Assembly: GCA_044221445.1 (NCBI GenBank) | Contig: JBGAPF010000003.1 | Span: forward strand, 138,937-202,936 | Source of the DNA: JBDHTS01 sp044221445 | Lineage (GTDB): Bacteria > Pseudomonadota > Alphaproteobacteria > Micavibrionales > Micavibrionaceae | Direction: 5' to 3' | DNA length: 64,000 nucleotides | The notes under the pieces: generated by a model | Databases searched by the model: none | Told to the model about the DNA's origin: nothing | The model's input: only the letters and a program-made list of their open reading frames with translations | In this document: positions 34,280 through 44,980 of the stretch, piece by piece | Layout of the letters: each line of letters starts with the position of its first letter | Numbering within the stretch: the stretch's first letter is position 1 | Program-made: the position numbers and the translations under genes

Positions 34280-34942
34280 ATGAACAGAATTCCCCCTTCC
34301 GACCTGACCGACATGGCCGCCCTCGCGGACACCCATCCCTTACGGGTCGACCTGGTTTATGCCGACGCGGCGCATCCCGAGAATATTTTCAAGGCCGCCC
34401 TGTACCGGCCCGGCGCGACGCTCTGGCTGCACACCCTGTTCGCGCCTATCGTCATTAAAGCGGCCCGTTCGCTGCACGACCGGTACAACGCGCGGCTGGT
34501 CCTGAAAGACGGGCTGCGGCCGGTCGAGGCGCAGGCGGCGATGCAGGGGACGGCCATCGTCCGCGCCAACCCCCAATGGTGCGAGGGCGACAGCCGCCTG
34601 CTTTCGAAGCCCGGCCAGGGCGGCCATCCGCGCGGCATGGCGGTCGACGTGGCGGTCGAGGATGCCGCGACCGGACAGGCATGGGACATGGGCACGGCGT
34701 TCGACACGATGACGCCCGAATCCGCCCGCGCCTGCCGCGACTTTCCGCCGGAAATCATCGACCACCGCGCCCGGCTGGAACGGGCCTTCGCCGAATCGGC
34801 CGCCCTGCTCGACCTGCCGCTGCTGCCGCTGCCGTCCGAATGGTGGGATTTCCGCTTCCCTGGATCGTTCACGGAAAACTATGCGCCCGTATCCGACATC
34901 GATTTGCCGGAGATCATGCGGATGACGGCCTATAAAACATAG
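34280..34942 (+). CDS. D-alanyl-D-alanine dipeptidase (M15D, VanX/DdpX-like) with altered zinc motif
   Basis: A 220-residue zinc peptidase that should cut D-Ala-D-Ala. The first zinc motif is present: G-H-P-R-G-M-A-V-D near residue 115 (His and Asp ligands). In VanX the third ligand is the histidine of E-W-W-H. Here the sequence is S-E-W-W-D-F-R-F, so aspartate replaces it. The enzyme may use a different metal geometry or may be altered in activity. No signal peptide is seen. It converges on alanine racemase with a 13-base overlap, which fits a D-Ala recycling theme. Confidence 0.8.
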   Translation: MNRIPPSDLTDMAALADTHPLRVDLVYADAAHPENIFKAALYRPGATLWLHTLFAPIVIKAARSLHDRYNARLVLKDGLRPVEAQAAMQGTAIVRANPQWCEGDSRLLSKPGQGGHPRGMAVDVAVEDAATGQAWDMGTAFDTMTPESARACRDFPPEIIDHRARLERAFAESAALLDLPLLPLPSEWWDFRFPGSFTENYAPVSDIDLPEIMRMTAYKT

Positions 34943-36015
34943 GCCCGCTTCCACCGCCGTCCCAGCCCGGTCAGCACTTCATAGCCGATCGTCCCCAGCG
35001 ACGCCGCCAGGGCGTCCGCGTCCTGGTGCGGGCCGATGATTTCAAGCCGGTCGCCGGGAACGGCCTGCGCGTCGCCCAGATCGACGATGATCAAGTCCAT
35101 CGAAACGCGCCCGACGATCGGGCACGGCGTGTCGCGATAATAGAGCTGCGCCCGGTTGCCGCCCGCGCGCAGAAACCCGTCGGCATATCCCAGCGCGACC
35201 GTGCCCAGCCTGGTCTTTTTCGCAAAACGATACGTGGCGCCGTATCCCGCCGTTTCGCCTTTTTGCGCGTGCCGGACCTGCAGCAATCGTGTTGCCAGCC
35301 TCACCGCCGGACGCATCGGGTTCGTCTGTTCCGGGAGGGGATTGAGTCCGTAAAGTCCCATGCCGGGACGGATCATATCGTAATGCCAGGCCTTGTCCCG
35401 AAAGGCGCCGGACGAATTGGCGAGCGAACGCGGGATGCCTGGAAAACGCGCGGCAGCCGTTTCGAAACGCGCCGCCTGTTCGACGGTCATGGCATGGTCT
35501 CTTTCATCCGCGCAGGCGAAGTGGCTCATGACGAACCGCACATCGATGCCCTCAAGATGGCTGCTGTCGGCCATCAGCTTTTCCACCTCGTCCGCGCCGA
35601 GGCCGAGCCGGTTCATTCCCGTATCGAAATGCAGCAGGGCGGGCAGTTTCCGGCCGCTCCGGCGCGCCCGGTCCCGCCAGCGTTCGATTTCTTCCAGGCT
35701 GTTCAGAACGGGCGTCAGATTCCGCGCGATATAGTCGTCTTCGGCGCCCTGCCACAGCCCGCCGAGAATATAGACCGGATGGTCGGTCAGGGACCGCAGC
35801 GCGATTCCCTCCTCCACCGTCGCGACGAAGAACTGGCGGCAGCCTTCCCGCGCCAGAACCGGCGCGACCTGCGCCATGCCGAGGCCGTAAGCGTCCGCCT
35901 TGACCACGCCCGCGACCGCGCAGCTTGCCGCGCAGGACTGGCGGAAGGCCCGGTAGTTCGCGGCGACGGCGTCGAGATCGATCATCAGCAGGCCGGGCGT
36001 CGTGTCTGGGGTCAT
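34930..36015 (-). CDS. alr: Alanine racemase
   Basis: Interconverts L- and D-alanine for peptidoglycan. At 361 residues it shows the PLP lysine K39 in V-V-K-A-D-A-Y-G-L-G, the catalytic tyrosine in G-Y-G-A-T-Y near 262, and V-G-R-V-S-M-D near 309. I chose ATG 36015 because the upstream frame would run into the NrdR boxes and nrdB promoter region. It is transcribed away from nrdB. Confidence 0.94.
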   Translation of the reverse strand: MTPDTTPGLLMIDLDAVAANYRAFRQSCAASCAVAGVVKADAYGLGMAQVAPVLAREGCRQFFVATVEEGIALRSLTDHPVYILGGLWQGAEDDYIARNLTPVLNSLEEIERWRDRARRSGRKLPALLHFDTGMNRLGLGADEVEKLMADSSHLEGIDVRFVMSHFACADERDHAMTVEQAARFETAAARFPGIPRSLANSSGAFRDKAWHYDMIRPGMGLYGLNPLPEQTNPMRPAVRLATRLLQVRHAQKGETAGYGATYRFAKKTRLGTVALGYADGFLRAGGNRAQLYYRDTPCPIVGRVSMDLIIVDLGDAQAVPGDRLEIIGPHQDADALAASLGTIGYEVLTGLGRRWKRAYVL

Positions 36016-36071
36016 GAAATATCCGGGAAAAAAGAGGCGCCTGTTGAAAACATAAAATTCACTCTGGACAC

Positions 36072-36120
36072 ACACCATATATGGTATAAATTGCGAGATG
36101 TGATCCACAACATATGGCGT
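36072..36120 (+). promoter_or_regulatory. Paired NrdR-like boxes upstream of nrdB
   Basis: Bases 36072-36087 read ACACCATATATGGTAT (13 of 16 to the NrdR consensus), with a perfect 12-bp palindrome ACCATATATGGT at the core. A second box at 36105-36120 (12 of 16) begins 33 bases later. This mirrors the pair upstream of nrdA and suggests common control of the two separated subunit genes. Confidence 0.75.
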
Positions 36121-36221
36121 ATGCCAATTGCTTGTGGAAAACACGGGCAAAAGACTCGCTTGCCCGTCCCCCCTCTGGATTCATTAACCTGCCTTTCGCG
36201 ACATATCAAGGAGTACGACCC

Positions 36222-37292
36222 ATGGCCGCCACGCAACAGCCTGCCCTGAAGAAAGCCGACCTCAACGACGTTGCGGGCAGCAACTCGCCGTTGCTGCAGG
36301 AACGCCATGTCTACAAGCCGTTCCTTTATCCCTGGTGCTACGAGGCCTGGCTGACGCAGCAGCGCATCCACTGGCTGCCGGAGGAGGTGCCGCTGGCCGA
36401 GGACGTGCGCGACTGGAAGAACAAGCTGACCCCGTCCGAAAAAAACCTGATGACCCAGATCTTCCGCTTCTTCACCCAGTCGGACGTGGAGGTGAACAAC
36501 TGCTACATGAAGCATTACAGCCAGGTCTTCGGCCCGGTCGAGGTGCAGATGATGCTGTCCGCCTTCTCCAACATCGAGACCGTGCACATCGCCGCCTATT
36601 CGCATCTGCTCGACACCATCGGCATGCCGGAGGTCGAATATTCCGCCTTCCTGAAATACAAGGAGATGAAGGACAAGTTCGATTACATGCAGAACGCCTC
36701 GATGGCGTCCCGCCGCGACATCGCGAAGACCATGGCGATGTTCGGCGCGTTCACCGAAGGGCTGCAGCTGTTCGCGTCCTTCGCGATCCTGATGAACTTC
36801 CCGCGCTTCAACAAGATGAAGGGCATGGGCCAGATCGTCAGCTGGTCGGTGCGGGACGAGACTCTGCACTGCCTCTCCATGATCAAGCTGTTCAACGCCT
36901 TCATCCAGGAGAACGGCGACATCTGGGACGAATCGCTGCGCTCGGAAATCACCGAATCCTGCCGCACCATCATCGGCTTCGAGGACGCCTTCATCGACCT
37001 CGCCTTCAGCCAGGGCGAGATCGAGGGCCTGACCGCGCGGGAGGTGAAGGATTACATCCGCTACATCGGCGACCGCCGCCTGCAGCAGCTGAACCTCGAC
37101 CCGATCTTCGGCACCGCCAAAAACCCGCTGCCCTGGATGGACGAGATGATGAACGGCGCGGAACACACCAACTTCTTCGAAAACCGCTCGACCGAATATT
37201 CCAAGGCGTCGACGCAAGGCAGCTGGGAAGAAGTGTTCTCCGACGACATCTTCGCCGGAAAATACGGCAGGAAAACGGGAACGGGCGGGTAG
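36222..37292 (+). CDS. nrdB: Ribonucleoside-diphosphate reductase, radical beta subunit (class I)
   Basis: The 356-residue partner of NrdA. Metal and radical residues: D88, E119 and H122 with the radical tyrosine Y126 in I-E-T-V-H-I-A-A-Y, then a second glutamate in F-T-E-G-L near 184 and E-x-x-H in R-D-E-T-L-H near 217. The C-terminal tail that docks into NrdA is unusual, ending in K-T-G-T-G-G. AAGGAG lies eight bases before the ATG. Confidence 0.95.
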   Translation: MAATQQPALKKADLNDVAGSNSPLLQERHVYKPFLYPWCYEAWLTQQRIHWLPEEVPLAEDVRDWKNKLTPSEKNLMTQIFRFFTQSDVEVNNCYMKHYSQVFGPVEVQMMLSAFSNIETVHIAAYSHLLDTIGMPEVEYSAFLKYKEMKDKFDYMQNASMASRRDIAKTMAMFGAFTEGLQLFASFAILMNFPRFNKMKGMGQIVSWSVRDETLHCLSMIKLFNAFIQENGDIWDESLRSEITESCRTIIGFEDAFIDLAFSQGEIEGLTAREVKDYIRYIGDRRLQQLNLDPIFGTAKNPLPWMDEMMNGAEHTNFFENRSTEYSKASTQGSWEEVFSDDIFAGKYGRKTGTGG

Positions 37293-37306
37293 ACCGCAAC
37301 CAAACC

Positions 37307-37334
37307 TGTCATCCCGGCTTCCGCCGGGATGACA
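37307..37334. repeat. REP-like palindrome, copy 1
   Basis: TGTCATCCCGGC pairs perfectly with GCCGGGATGACA around a TTCC loop. A near-identical copy lies at 38054-38081, so the two bracket the 174-residue hypothetical gene. Such palindromes are dispersed repeats in many proteobacterial genomes. After nrdB this one could also aid termination. Confidence 0.85.
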
Positions 37335-37387
37335 AATCTTTAGTTTATCGATAGCTTTTAAGGCCGCTTCATTTGGAACTCAGCAAA

Positions 37388-37422
37388 GAAAAAGGCAGGC
37401 AGATGTCTTTGCCTGCCTTTTT
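37388..37422. terminator. Bidirectional intrinsic terminator between nrdB and a convergent gene
   Basis: AAAGGCAGGCA pairs with TGCCTGCCTTT around an 8-base loop. A-tracts on the left and T-tracts on the right make it work in both directions, for nrdB on the plus strand and the hypothetical gene on the minus strand. Confidence 0.88.
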
Positions 37423-37442
37423 AATCTGTTGGCCTTCATCAC

Positions 37443-37967
37443 TCAAGCCGGACCTCTCGATGGCAATGGCGCTGAAGCGGTTACTGCTGGAAAATCCATT
37501 TGGACAGCATCGATAAACCGGGTTTCCCTGTATTTCGAGTTAATCTCATCAGCGATCCCGCGTATTTCCTCAAGGGAAGATCCAAGCGCTTCCAACCCTT
37601 CCTTCCAATTGTCAGGATAGACGGCCTCTAAATGCTCTTTCATTTCTGTGTAATAATACGCATGCATATCTAAGGGGGTCAGGGAAGCCCGCAGTTGTTC
37701 AAGCGCTTTTCCTGCCTCTGTTAAATGAGCATTCGTTTTTAATGTCTCGACGTCAGCAACGGAATGCCCCGCAGATTGAAAAACCTCTTCCATGGAAACA
37801 GGTCTGCCCGCAATTCTGGTAAGCTTTTCCAAGACATGTTGTCCAGGCAACATTGCAGAAACGAGGTGGCTGGGTGTGGAAGGATCAAAGGCTCGGGCAA
37901 TACTGTCGCGTATTTCCGTCATTCTCTCTTCAAACTGTGCTTCACGCGACTTTCTACCCTTGGCCAT
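37443..37967 (-). CDS. Hypothetical protein at the left edge of the accessory island
   Basis: A 174-residue protein I do not recognise. It is soluble, rich in Glu/Ala/Leu and probably helical (E-A-Q-F-E-E-R-M-T-E-I-R-D-S-I-A-R-A-F, later L-E-A-L-G-S-S-L-E-E-I-R-G-I-A-D-E-I). AAGGGA before ATG 37967 decided the start. ATG 38003 is in frame. Base composition is lower in GC than nrdB. It lies between two copies of a REP-like palindrome and similar flanking text, which suggests a later insertion. Confidence 0.6.
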   Translation of the reverse strand: MAKGRKSREAQFEERMTEIRDSIARAFDPSTPSHLVSAMLPGQHVLEKLTRIAGRPVSMEEVFQSAGHSVADVETLKTNAHLTEAGKALEQLRASLTPLDMHAYYYTEMKEHLEAVYPDNWKEGLEALGSSLEEIRGIADEINSKYRETRFIDAVQMDFPAVTASAPLPSRGPA

Positions 37968-38053
37968 ATCCCTAATCCCTTGTTTTAAAATAAACTTACA
38001 CATAATACCATAATAAATTCATGGCATCACGCTTTATCTGACCGCACCCGTTC

Positions 38054-38081
38054 TGTCATCCCGGCTTTCGCTGGGATGACA
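38054..38081. repeat. REP-like palindrome, copy 2
   Basis: TGTCATCCCGGC and GCTGGGATGACA around TTTC, with one mismatch in the stem. It pairs with copy 1 at 37307. The following text also resembles that after copy 1 (a tatcraT-like stretch, then AAGGCCGC). Confidence 0.8.
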
Positions 38082-38188
38082 GTTTAGAAAACATCCGCAT
38101 TGCCCCGTGTTCATCTGCGGTTAAATCTTTTGGTCTATCAATGATCGAAAGGCCGCCCCATCCGGGACGCGGCCCCTTAGAGGTTCTT

Positions 38189-38764
<576 letters not shown>

Positions 38765-38801
38765 TTTCTCCATAAAGCCTACTATCGCGCTCCAACGGCG
38801 G

Positions 38802-41718
38802 TCACAGTCCGGGATCGGTGCCCAGGAACGGCACGGCATCAACGGTATTGCCGCCCGCATCGAGCGTCACGCGTCCAGGCAGAAGGCCCGCAGCATTGCC
38901 CCACCAGTTACTCTCGGCTTTCAGGTCCCCGCCGTCGAGATCGACGCGCAGGTCGGTGCCGGTGTTGCCGTAAATGCGGTTGCCGCCCGTGCTGCCGAGC
39001 GTCCCGCCGCCGAGATCAGCCGTGAATGTTCCGGTCGTGTCGTCGTCAACATACACGCCATTCAATGTGTTGCCTGTGGCTGTCACATGGTTCAAAAGCG
39101 CAGAAAGGCTGCCCGCTGTCTGACCAAGCAAATAAATGCCGTACTGGCTATTGTTCTCGGCCAACACGTGGGAAAGAGTTACGGTGCCCACGACTCCGCT
39201 GGCGACCCCATTGATTAAGATGCCGCGGCCTGCGGAACCTGTATTGTCACGAGTCGTCAGATGACTGACGCTCGCGGCGCCGATAGTGGATCCATTGCCG
39301 GTTGCCTGCAATCCCACGCCGTTACTGGCATTCCCCTCCGTGGTAATATCATCCCAGCTCGAAGCGCCGATATCTCCGTCATTTTCAGCAAGAAAATTGA
39401 CCCCTGTACCGCTGTTCTGCGAAGCGGTAATCTTGTTAAAGGTAAGGGTTCCGACCTGGGCGTTATTGGTATAGACCCAGATACCTTGCTGAGCGTTTCC
39501 TGTCGCCTCGATATCGTCCAAAGAAACATCAGCAATCTGGCCGGAAGTATTGGCGTATATCAACATTCCCCTGCCAGCCGCCGTCGTATTATTCCGGGAT
39601 GTAATGTTCGAAACATGCGCCGAGGAGATAAGGGAATTTACCCCCGCCGCTTCTATTCTGACGCCATCGCTTCTGTTGCTGTATGAATTGACATTCTGAA
39701 TGTCGGTTTGCGTAATTCGTCCGGCAGCGCTTGCCTGGACATAGAGGCCATACAGCGTGTTATCGTACGTTATTATATTCTGGATATCGGCATTGGAGAT
39801 CAGACTGTTCGATGAATCGATGCGGACGCCATGCTGGGTATTGCTATAGGCAGTAACATCGCTCAGCGTTACCGTACCGATCTGACTGCTTGTTTGTGCG
39901 GTTATCCTGACGCCTTGAAGCGCATTATTATGAGCCGCAACTTCTCTCAGATTAATGCTGCCGATCTGTCCGCCTGCCTGGGCAATTCCCCAGATGCCCT
40001 GCTGGCTACTGCCGCTCTCTGTTATATTTGAAGCAACAGTGTTGCCTATAACTGCATTTGCCCCGTTTGCTTCAATGCGCAATCCTGTGTTCGCATTTCC
40101 GGTAATGGTAGCATTGTTTACTTCAGCATTGTTAATTGCTGCATTACTCTGGCTTAATATATAAATGCCAGCGACTGAATTTCCTTGAGTGACGGCATTA
40201 TTTATTTTCAGACTCTCTATCAGCCCGCCGTTTGATGTTTGGATAGAGATGCCATTTCCTGTAGTATTGTTGGAGGTAACATTCGAGATTGTTAACGTCC
40301 CTATATACCCTCCGCTGGACGCAATGCCGGCAATTCCGCTTGCCTGGCTCGATAAAACAGTCAGATCACTAATCGTGGCTGTATTGATAGCCCCTGCGCT
40401 ACTTGATGATTCCACTCGAACGCCGTGGCGCTGCGCATTCTGAATGGTAAGGCCGCTTATAGAATTATCGTCCTGTATCACAAAAATTCCATTGCCGTTT
40501 CCTGCATTCAAATTGTTATTCGTGATCACCGGCGCGGCTGTAGCCGGCTGGATCACGGTACTCTGTGCTGCCGTTCCATGCGCGGCGCCTGTGACGTTAT
40601 TGCCGCTGAGCACGAGATCGACGCCCGAGCCAATGAGTTTGACGCCGGGCTTGTCGATGATAATGCCCTGGTCCTGCCCCGTGGTGGCGCCGTCGCCGCG
40701 ATGGACATACACCACGTCATAGGGCTGCAGCGCGGCCTCCGCCGCCTTCAGAGTGGCGTACGGGCTGTCCGCGCTGCCGTCGCCGGCCGTCGCGTTCGTG
40801 TTATCGACATGGATGATCCTTTGCGCCGCGCCCGTATCCTGATTAAGCACCGGCTTGCCGATGCCCGTATCCGTGACCTTCGCCGACGTCACGATATCGA
40901 TATCCCGTTCCGGGCTTTCGTCCAGCCGCGACCTCAAGCCTTCCTTCCGGAACGACGCCTTGCCCGGCAGCCGGAACGTCGCCTCGACGAACCCCTGCGA
41001 ACCGCGTTCCCCGTCATGCTGGACCCTTGCCCCCACCTGCAGCCACGGCGTCACGTCGGCTGCGATCCGGGCCCGGCCTCCCTGCACCGTATCCGTGCCG
41101 GTGGCCGCGAAGCGGTAGATCCCCGCATAGGCCCGGACGCTATCGACATGGCCTTCGAAGACCGGCAGGCGATAGCCCAGCTCGATGTCGAACCCGCCCT
41201 GAGGCTTTTCGACCAGCGTGCCGTTGGTGTCGTACAGCACGCCCGACCCGGCAAGGTAAGGATTGGACTGGCCGGTGTTCGGCGTCGCATAGGTCTGTCC
41301 ATCGGATAGCGGAAAATACGCGTTGGCCCGCAGATCCACGTCTTGGCCCATCGCCTCGATCCCCCCGCTCCGTCTTCCGACGGTCGATCCAGCCATGCCC
41401 CCCGAGGATCAGGTCCCCGCCCGTCATCTGGCGGTAGCCGATCCCAAGATTGCCCTCGTTGTTGTCCGCGTCGTCAGCCGATAGCCGCGCATCGCCGTAC
41501 AGCACGCGGTCGGGGCCCTGCGCCACAGGCACCCACACCTCCGTCGTCCCGATGCTCCGCTCCGTCCCCACGCGCGCGCCAGCTTCAATACGGGGTTTCA
41601 AAGGCTGTGCAACGACCGGGTCATAGGGCGCAGGCATGGGCTTGCCCCAGGCCAAGGTTGGGATCAAGGGAACGACGGATAAACCAAGAAATGAGATGAA
41701 AAAAAGAAAACGATGCAT
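38802..41718 (-). pseudogene. Inverse-autotransporter/beta-helix adhesin, copy 1, frameshifted
   Basis: The reconstructed gene has a signal peptide (M-H-R-F-L-F-F-I-S-F, ending L-A-W-G), then an intimin/invasin-type outer-membrane beta-domain (R-I-E-A-G-A-R-V-G-T, Y-F-P-L-S-D, G-F-D-I-E-L-G-Y-R-L-P-V-F) and a passenger of more than 500 residues built from right-handed beta-helix turns with G-I-x-I/V and N-T/N-G motifs. Compared with copy 2, about 26 bases are missing at 41358-41362, which shifts the frame after the first beta-strands. Downstream the frame stays open for 864 codons. Inactivation looks recent, or the deletion is an assembly error. Confidence 0.8.
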
Positions 41719-41719
41719 A

Positions 41720-41739
41720 ATGCCCATACTATAGGGCAT
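41720..41739 (-). promoter_or_regulatory. Inverted repeat and -10-like box before adhesin copy 1
   Basis: ATGCCC and GGGCAT are separated by eight bases that contain TATAGT on the minus strand. The -10-like box ends nine bases before ATG 41718. The arms could be an operator or an mRNA hairpin. A clear -35 box is not seen. Confidence 0.4.
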
Positions 41740-41793
41740 CGAACCCAAAAATTTAAGTGTTAATGCATCAGGATTGACGCGGGGAAGGCAACA

Positions 41794-44726
41794 TCAAATG
41801 CCCGGATCGGATGTCAGGAACGGCACGGCGTCGATGGTGTTGCCTCCCGCATCGAGGGTGACCTCGCCGCCGGCAAGACCGGTATTTACACCCCACCAGT
41901 TATTCTCGGCCTTTAACTGCCCGCCGTCGAGATCCACGCGCGCTTCCGTTCCTGTGTTGCCATAGATGCGGTTGTCGCCGGCGCTGCCCAAAACGCCGCC
42001 GCCAAGATCGGCGGTGAAGGCGCCGGTCGTGTCGTCGTCCACATAGACGCCATTTGTGGTGTTGCCCGTAGACGTCGAGGATTTAACAGACGAAGCAAGG
42101 ATGCCGCCGGTTTGTCCGACGATGTAAAGACCCGCTTGCGCATTGCCCGACGCATAAATATTTTCGAGAGCGATGGATGTCAGTTCCCCGCTCGCCAATG
42201 CATAAACCAGGACGCCGCGCCCGCTCGTGCCTGTATTATTATTGGCGGTTACCCGTTTGGCGGTCCCCGATGAAATGACAGACCCGGCGCCATCGGCTTG
42301 AAACCGGAAACCCCCGCTGACATTGTTCGAAGCGATTATGTCCTCAAAACTTGCCGCGGCAATTTGACCGCCCGTCGTTGTGTATACCCATACGCCGGGG
42401 CCGGCATTATTGGTGGACGCTATATGATCCGCATTGATCGTTTCCATCCGGCCGCTGTTCGACGCCAGAAACTGAATGCCGTTAGAATTATTGGTATCAA
42501 GAGTCAGGTCGGAAACCGTTGCATCGGTCAGCACCGATCCACTTCCATCCGCTTGTATCCTCACGCCCTCGCTTGCATTGCCTGTTGCGATCACATGACT
42601 CAGATCAAAGGTGCCGATATCTCCGCCCGTGGTCAGGCTGACATAGACGCCGCGGCCATTGCCGGTCAGATTGTTAGTGGCCGTAATTCCAGATGCGAGA
42701 ACAGTCCTATAGGCGCTGCTGGAAGCCGAGTCGATACGTAGCGCTCCGGACGTATTACCTGACGCTGTGACATTTTGAATATCGACGGAATCATACTGCG
42801 ACGCGCCGCTGTTTTGCAGATAAATGCCCTGCGTATTGCCGGAAACGGTGATGTTTTGGAGTGAGATCGCGCCTACCGTGCTGCCAGTCAGATTCTGCAC
42901 GTTTATGCCTGAACCCGTATTCCCCGTCGATGTTACATTGCTTAAACGGGACGATGTCAATGTGCCGCCGGTCGTTATCTGAAGCAAAACGCCGGCCACA
43001 GCTCCATTTGTTGATGTCCTGATATCATCCATGCTGACATTTGAAATAACCGAACCCGACCCGGTGGACTGAACGTAAACCCCTATGCCGTTGCCTCCGG
43101 TATTTCCGGTCGAGGAAAGGTTGTTCATGTCTATGTTGTCGATCAGCCCTCCCGACCTTGCAATGACGGCAAATCCCTGGCGGTTATTGGCGGTCGCGGA
43201 GCTGTCATTGATTGTAATATGATCGATATGACTGCCAATGCCATCGGCTTCGACATGAAATCCCCGCGCGGCAGCCGCGCCGAAATTGTTGGATGACGTG
43301 TTCCCGGTCAGCATAACATCCTGAAAACGTCCTCCATTGACCGCATAGATATACAGACCCTGATCGACATTGTTTTTAGTCACCGTATTGTTAATCGCGA
43401 TGCTTCCGTATTGCGCGCCGGCCCCGTCGGCGGTGACCCGGATACCGTTTCGTTGCGCTCCATCGATAACAAGCCCTGAGATTTCGCCTTTATCCGCCGT
43501 GATATCGATACCATCCCCGCCGGCCTGATTATTGGTGATCACCGGCGCGGTTGTTGCGGCGGCAATCACAACATTCTGCGTTGTCGTTCCATGCGCGGCG
43601 CCTGTGACGTTATTGCCGCTGAGCACGAGATCGACGCCCGAGCCAATGAGTTTGACGCCGGGCTTGTCGATGATAATGCCCTGGTCCTGCCCCGTGGTGG
43701 CGCCGTCGCCGCGATGGACATACACCACGTCATAGGGCTGCAGCGCGGCCTCCGCCGCCTTCAGAGTGGCGTACGGGCTGTCCGCGCTGCCGTCGCCCGT
43801 CGTTGCGCTTGTATTATCGACATGGATGATTCTTTGGGTCGATCCGGTCTCCGGATTGATCACGGTCTTGCCGATCCCCGGATCCGTGACCTTTGAACTG
43901 GTCACGATATCGATATCGCGCTCAGGGGACTCATCGAGCCGTGCATGCAGGCCTTCCTTGCGGAAGCTGGCTTTGCCGGGGAGGCGGAAAGTGGCCTCGA
44001 TAAAGCCCTGGCTGCCCCGTTCATGATCGTATTGATAACGGCTTCCAATCTGCAGCCACGGCGTCACGTCGGCGGCGATCCTGACGCGCCCGCCCTCGAC
44101 CGTATCCGTGCCGCTGGCGGCGAAGCGGTAAACACCTGCATAGGCGCGGACACTGTCGATGTGGTCTTCAAACACGGGCAGGCGGTAGCCCAGTTCGATA
44201 TCGAACCCGCCCTGCGGCTTCTCGACGATCGTCCCGTCCGTGTCGTACAGCACGCTGGTGCCGGAGAGATAGGGGGACGTGCGGCCCCGGTTGGGGATCG
44301 TCACGGTATTGGCGTCCGACAGCGGAAAATACGCGTTGGCCCGCACATCCACGTCCTGGCCCATCGCCTCGATCCCGATCGTCGCCTGATTGAACTGGCT
44401 GCCCCGCTCCGTCTTCCGACGGTCGATCCAGCCATGCCCCCCGAGGATCAGGTCCCCGCCCGTCATCTGGCGGTAGCCGATCCCAAGATTGCCCTCGTTG
44501 TTGTCCGCGTCGTCAGCCGATAGCCGCGCATCGCCGTACAGCGCGGTCGGGGCCCTGCACCACAGGCCCACACCTCCGTCGTCCCGATGCTCCGCTCCGT
44601 CCCCACGCGCGCGCCGGCTTCGATCCGGGGAAGAAGACGCTGATCGGCCTGCATTCCGGCGGCATGGGCTGGCAATGACGCAAACACCATAAGGACGGAT
44701 GCCGTTTGCAGCAGGCGGCGAACCAT
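41794..44726 (-). pseudogene. Inverse-autotransporter/beta-helix adhesin, copy 2, frameshifted
   Basis: The signal peptide is unlike that of copy 1 (M-V-R-R-L-L-Q-T-A-S-V-L-M, ending A-H-A-A). The same beta-domain (R-I-E-A-G-A-R-V-G-T-E-R-S) and a longer beta-helix passenger follow. Relative to copy 1 two AC pairs are missing, near 44541 and 44567. The net four-base loss shifts the frame between the signal peptide and the rest. From 44571 down, 925 codons are open. The C-terminus (V-Y-V-D-D-D-T-T-G, N-W-W-G, D-A-V-P-F-L) matches copy 1. The two genes are tandem and oriented alike. Confidence 0.8.
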
Positions 44727-44801
44727 TCGCTTTTTCCTATAGACGACGACACGCTATTTATCCCGCACCATAGCACCGGATTCTATATTGATAAACGCTT
44801 G

Positions 44802-44973
44802 TCTCACCCTGCCCGGCGGCAGGGGGACGCTGGAGGAGATTTTAAAAGCCATGATCGCCCGCGTGGTGACCGACGGCGTCATGCAGGCCCACCGCGCCGA
44901 TGTCATCCTCGACCATTTCGCCGCCTGTAGCCCGCCGCCGATCAAATGGTCGGAACCGGCGAAGCCGCGGTAA
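44802..44973 (+). pseudogene. LOG-gene 3' fragment B
   Basis: Translates to L-T-L-P-G-G-R-G-T-L-E-E-I, then A-M-I-A-R-V-V-T-D-G-V-M-Q-A-H and P-P-P-I-K-W-S-E-P-A-K-P, nearly identical to the LOG protein 6 kb to the left. Two internal stretches are deleted (about 100 and 24 bases), both in frame, and the whole N-terminal half is absent. It cannot fold as an enzyme. Confidence 0.88.
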
Positions 44974-44980
44974 GCGCCCT

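Noticed and set aside
36016..36150. Upstream extension of alr
   Set aside because: It would cover the NrdR boxes and nrdB promoter. ATG 36015 gives the normal start of alanine racemases.
38802..44571. Repeats in the adhesin passengers as a possible CRISPR or tandem-repeat array
   Set aside because: The periodicity is in protein (beta-helix turns with degenerate codons). There are no identical direct repeats with unique spacers.
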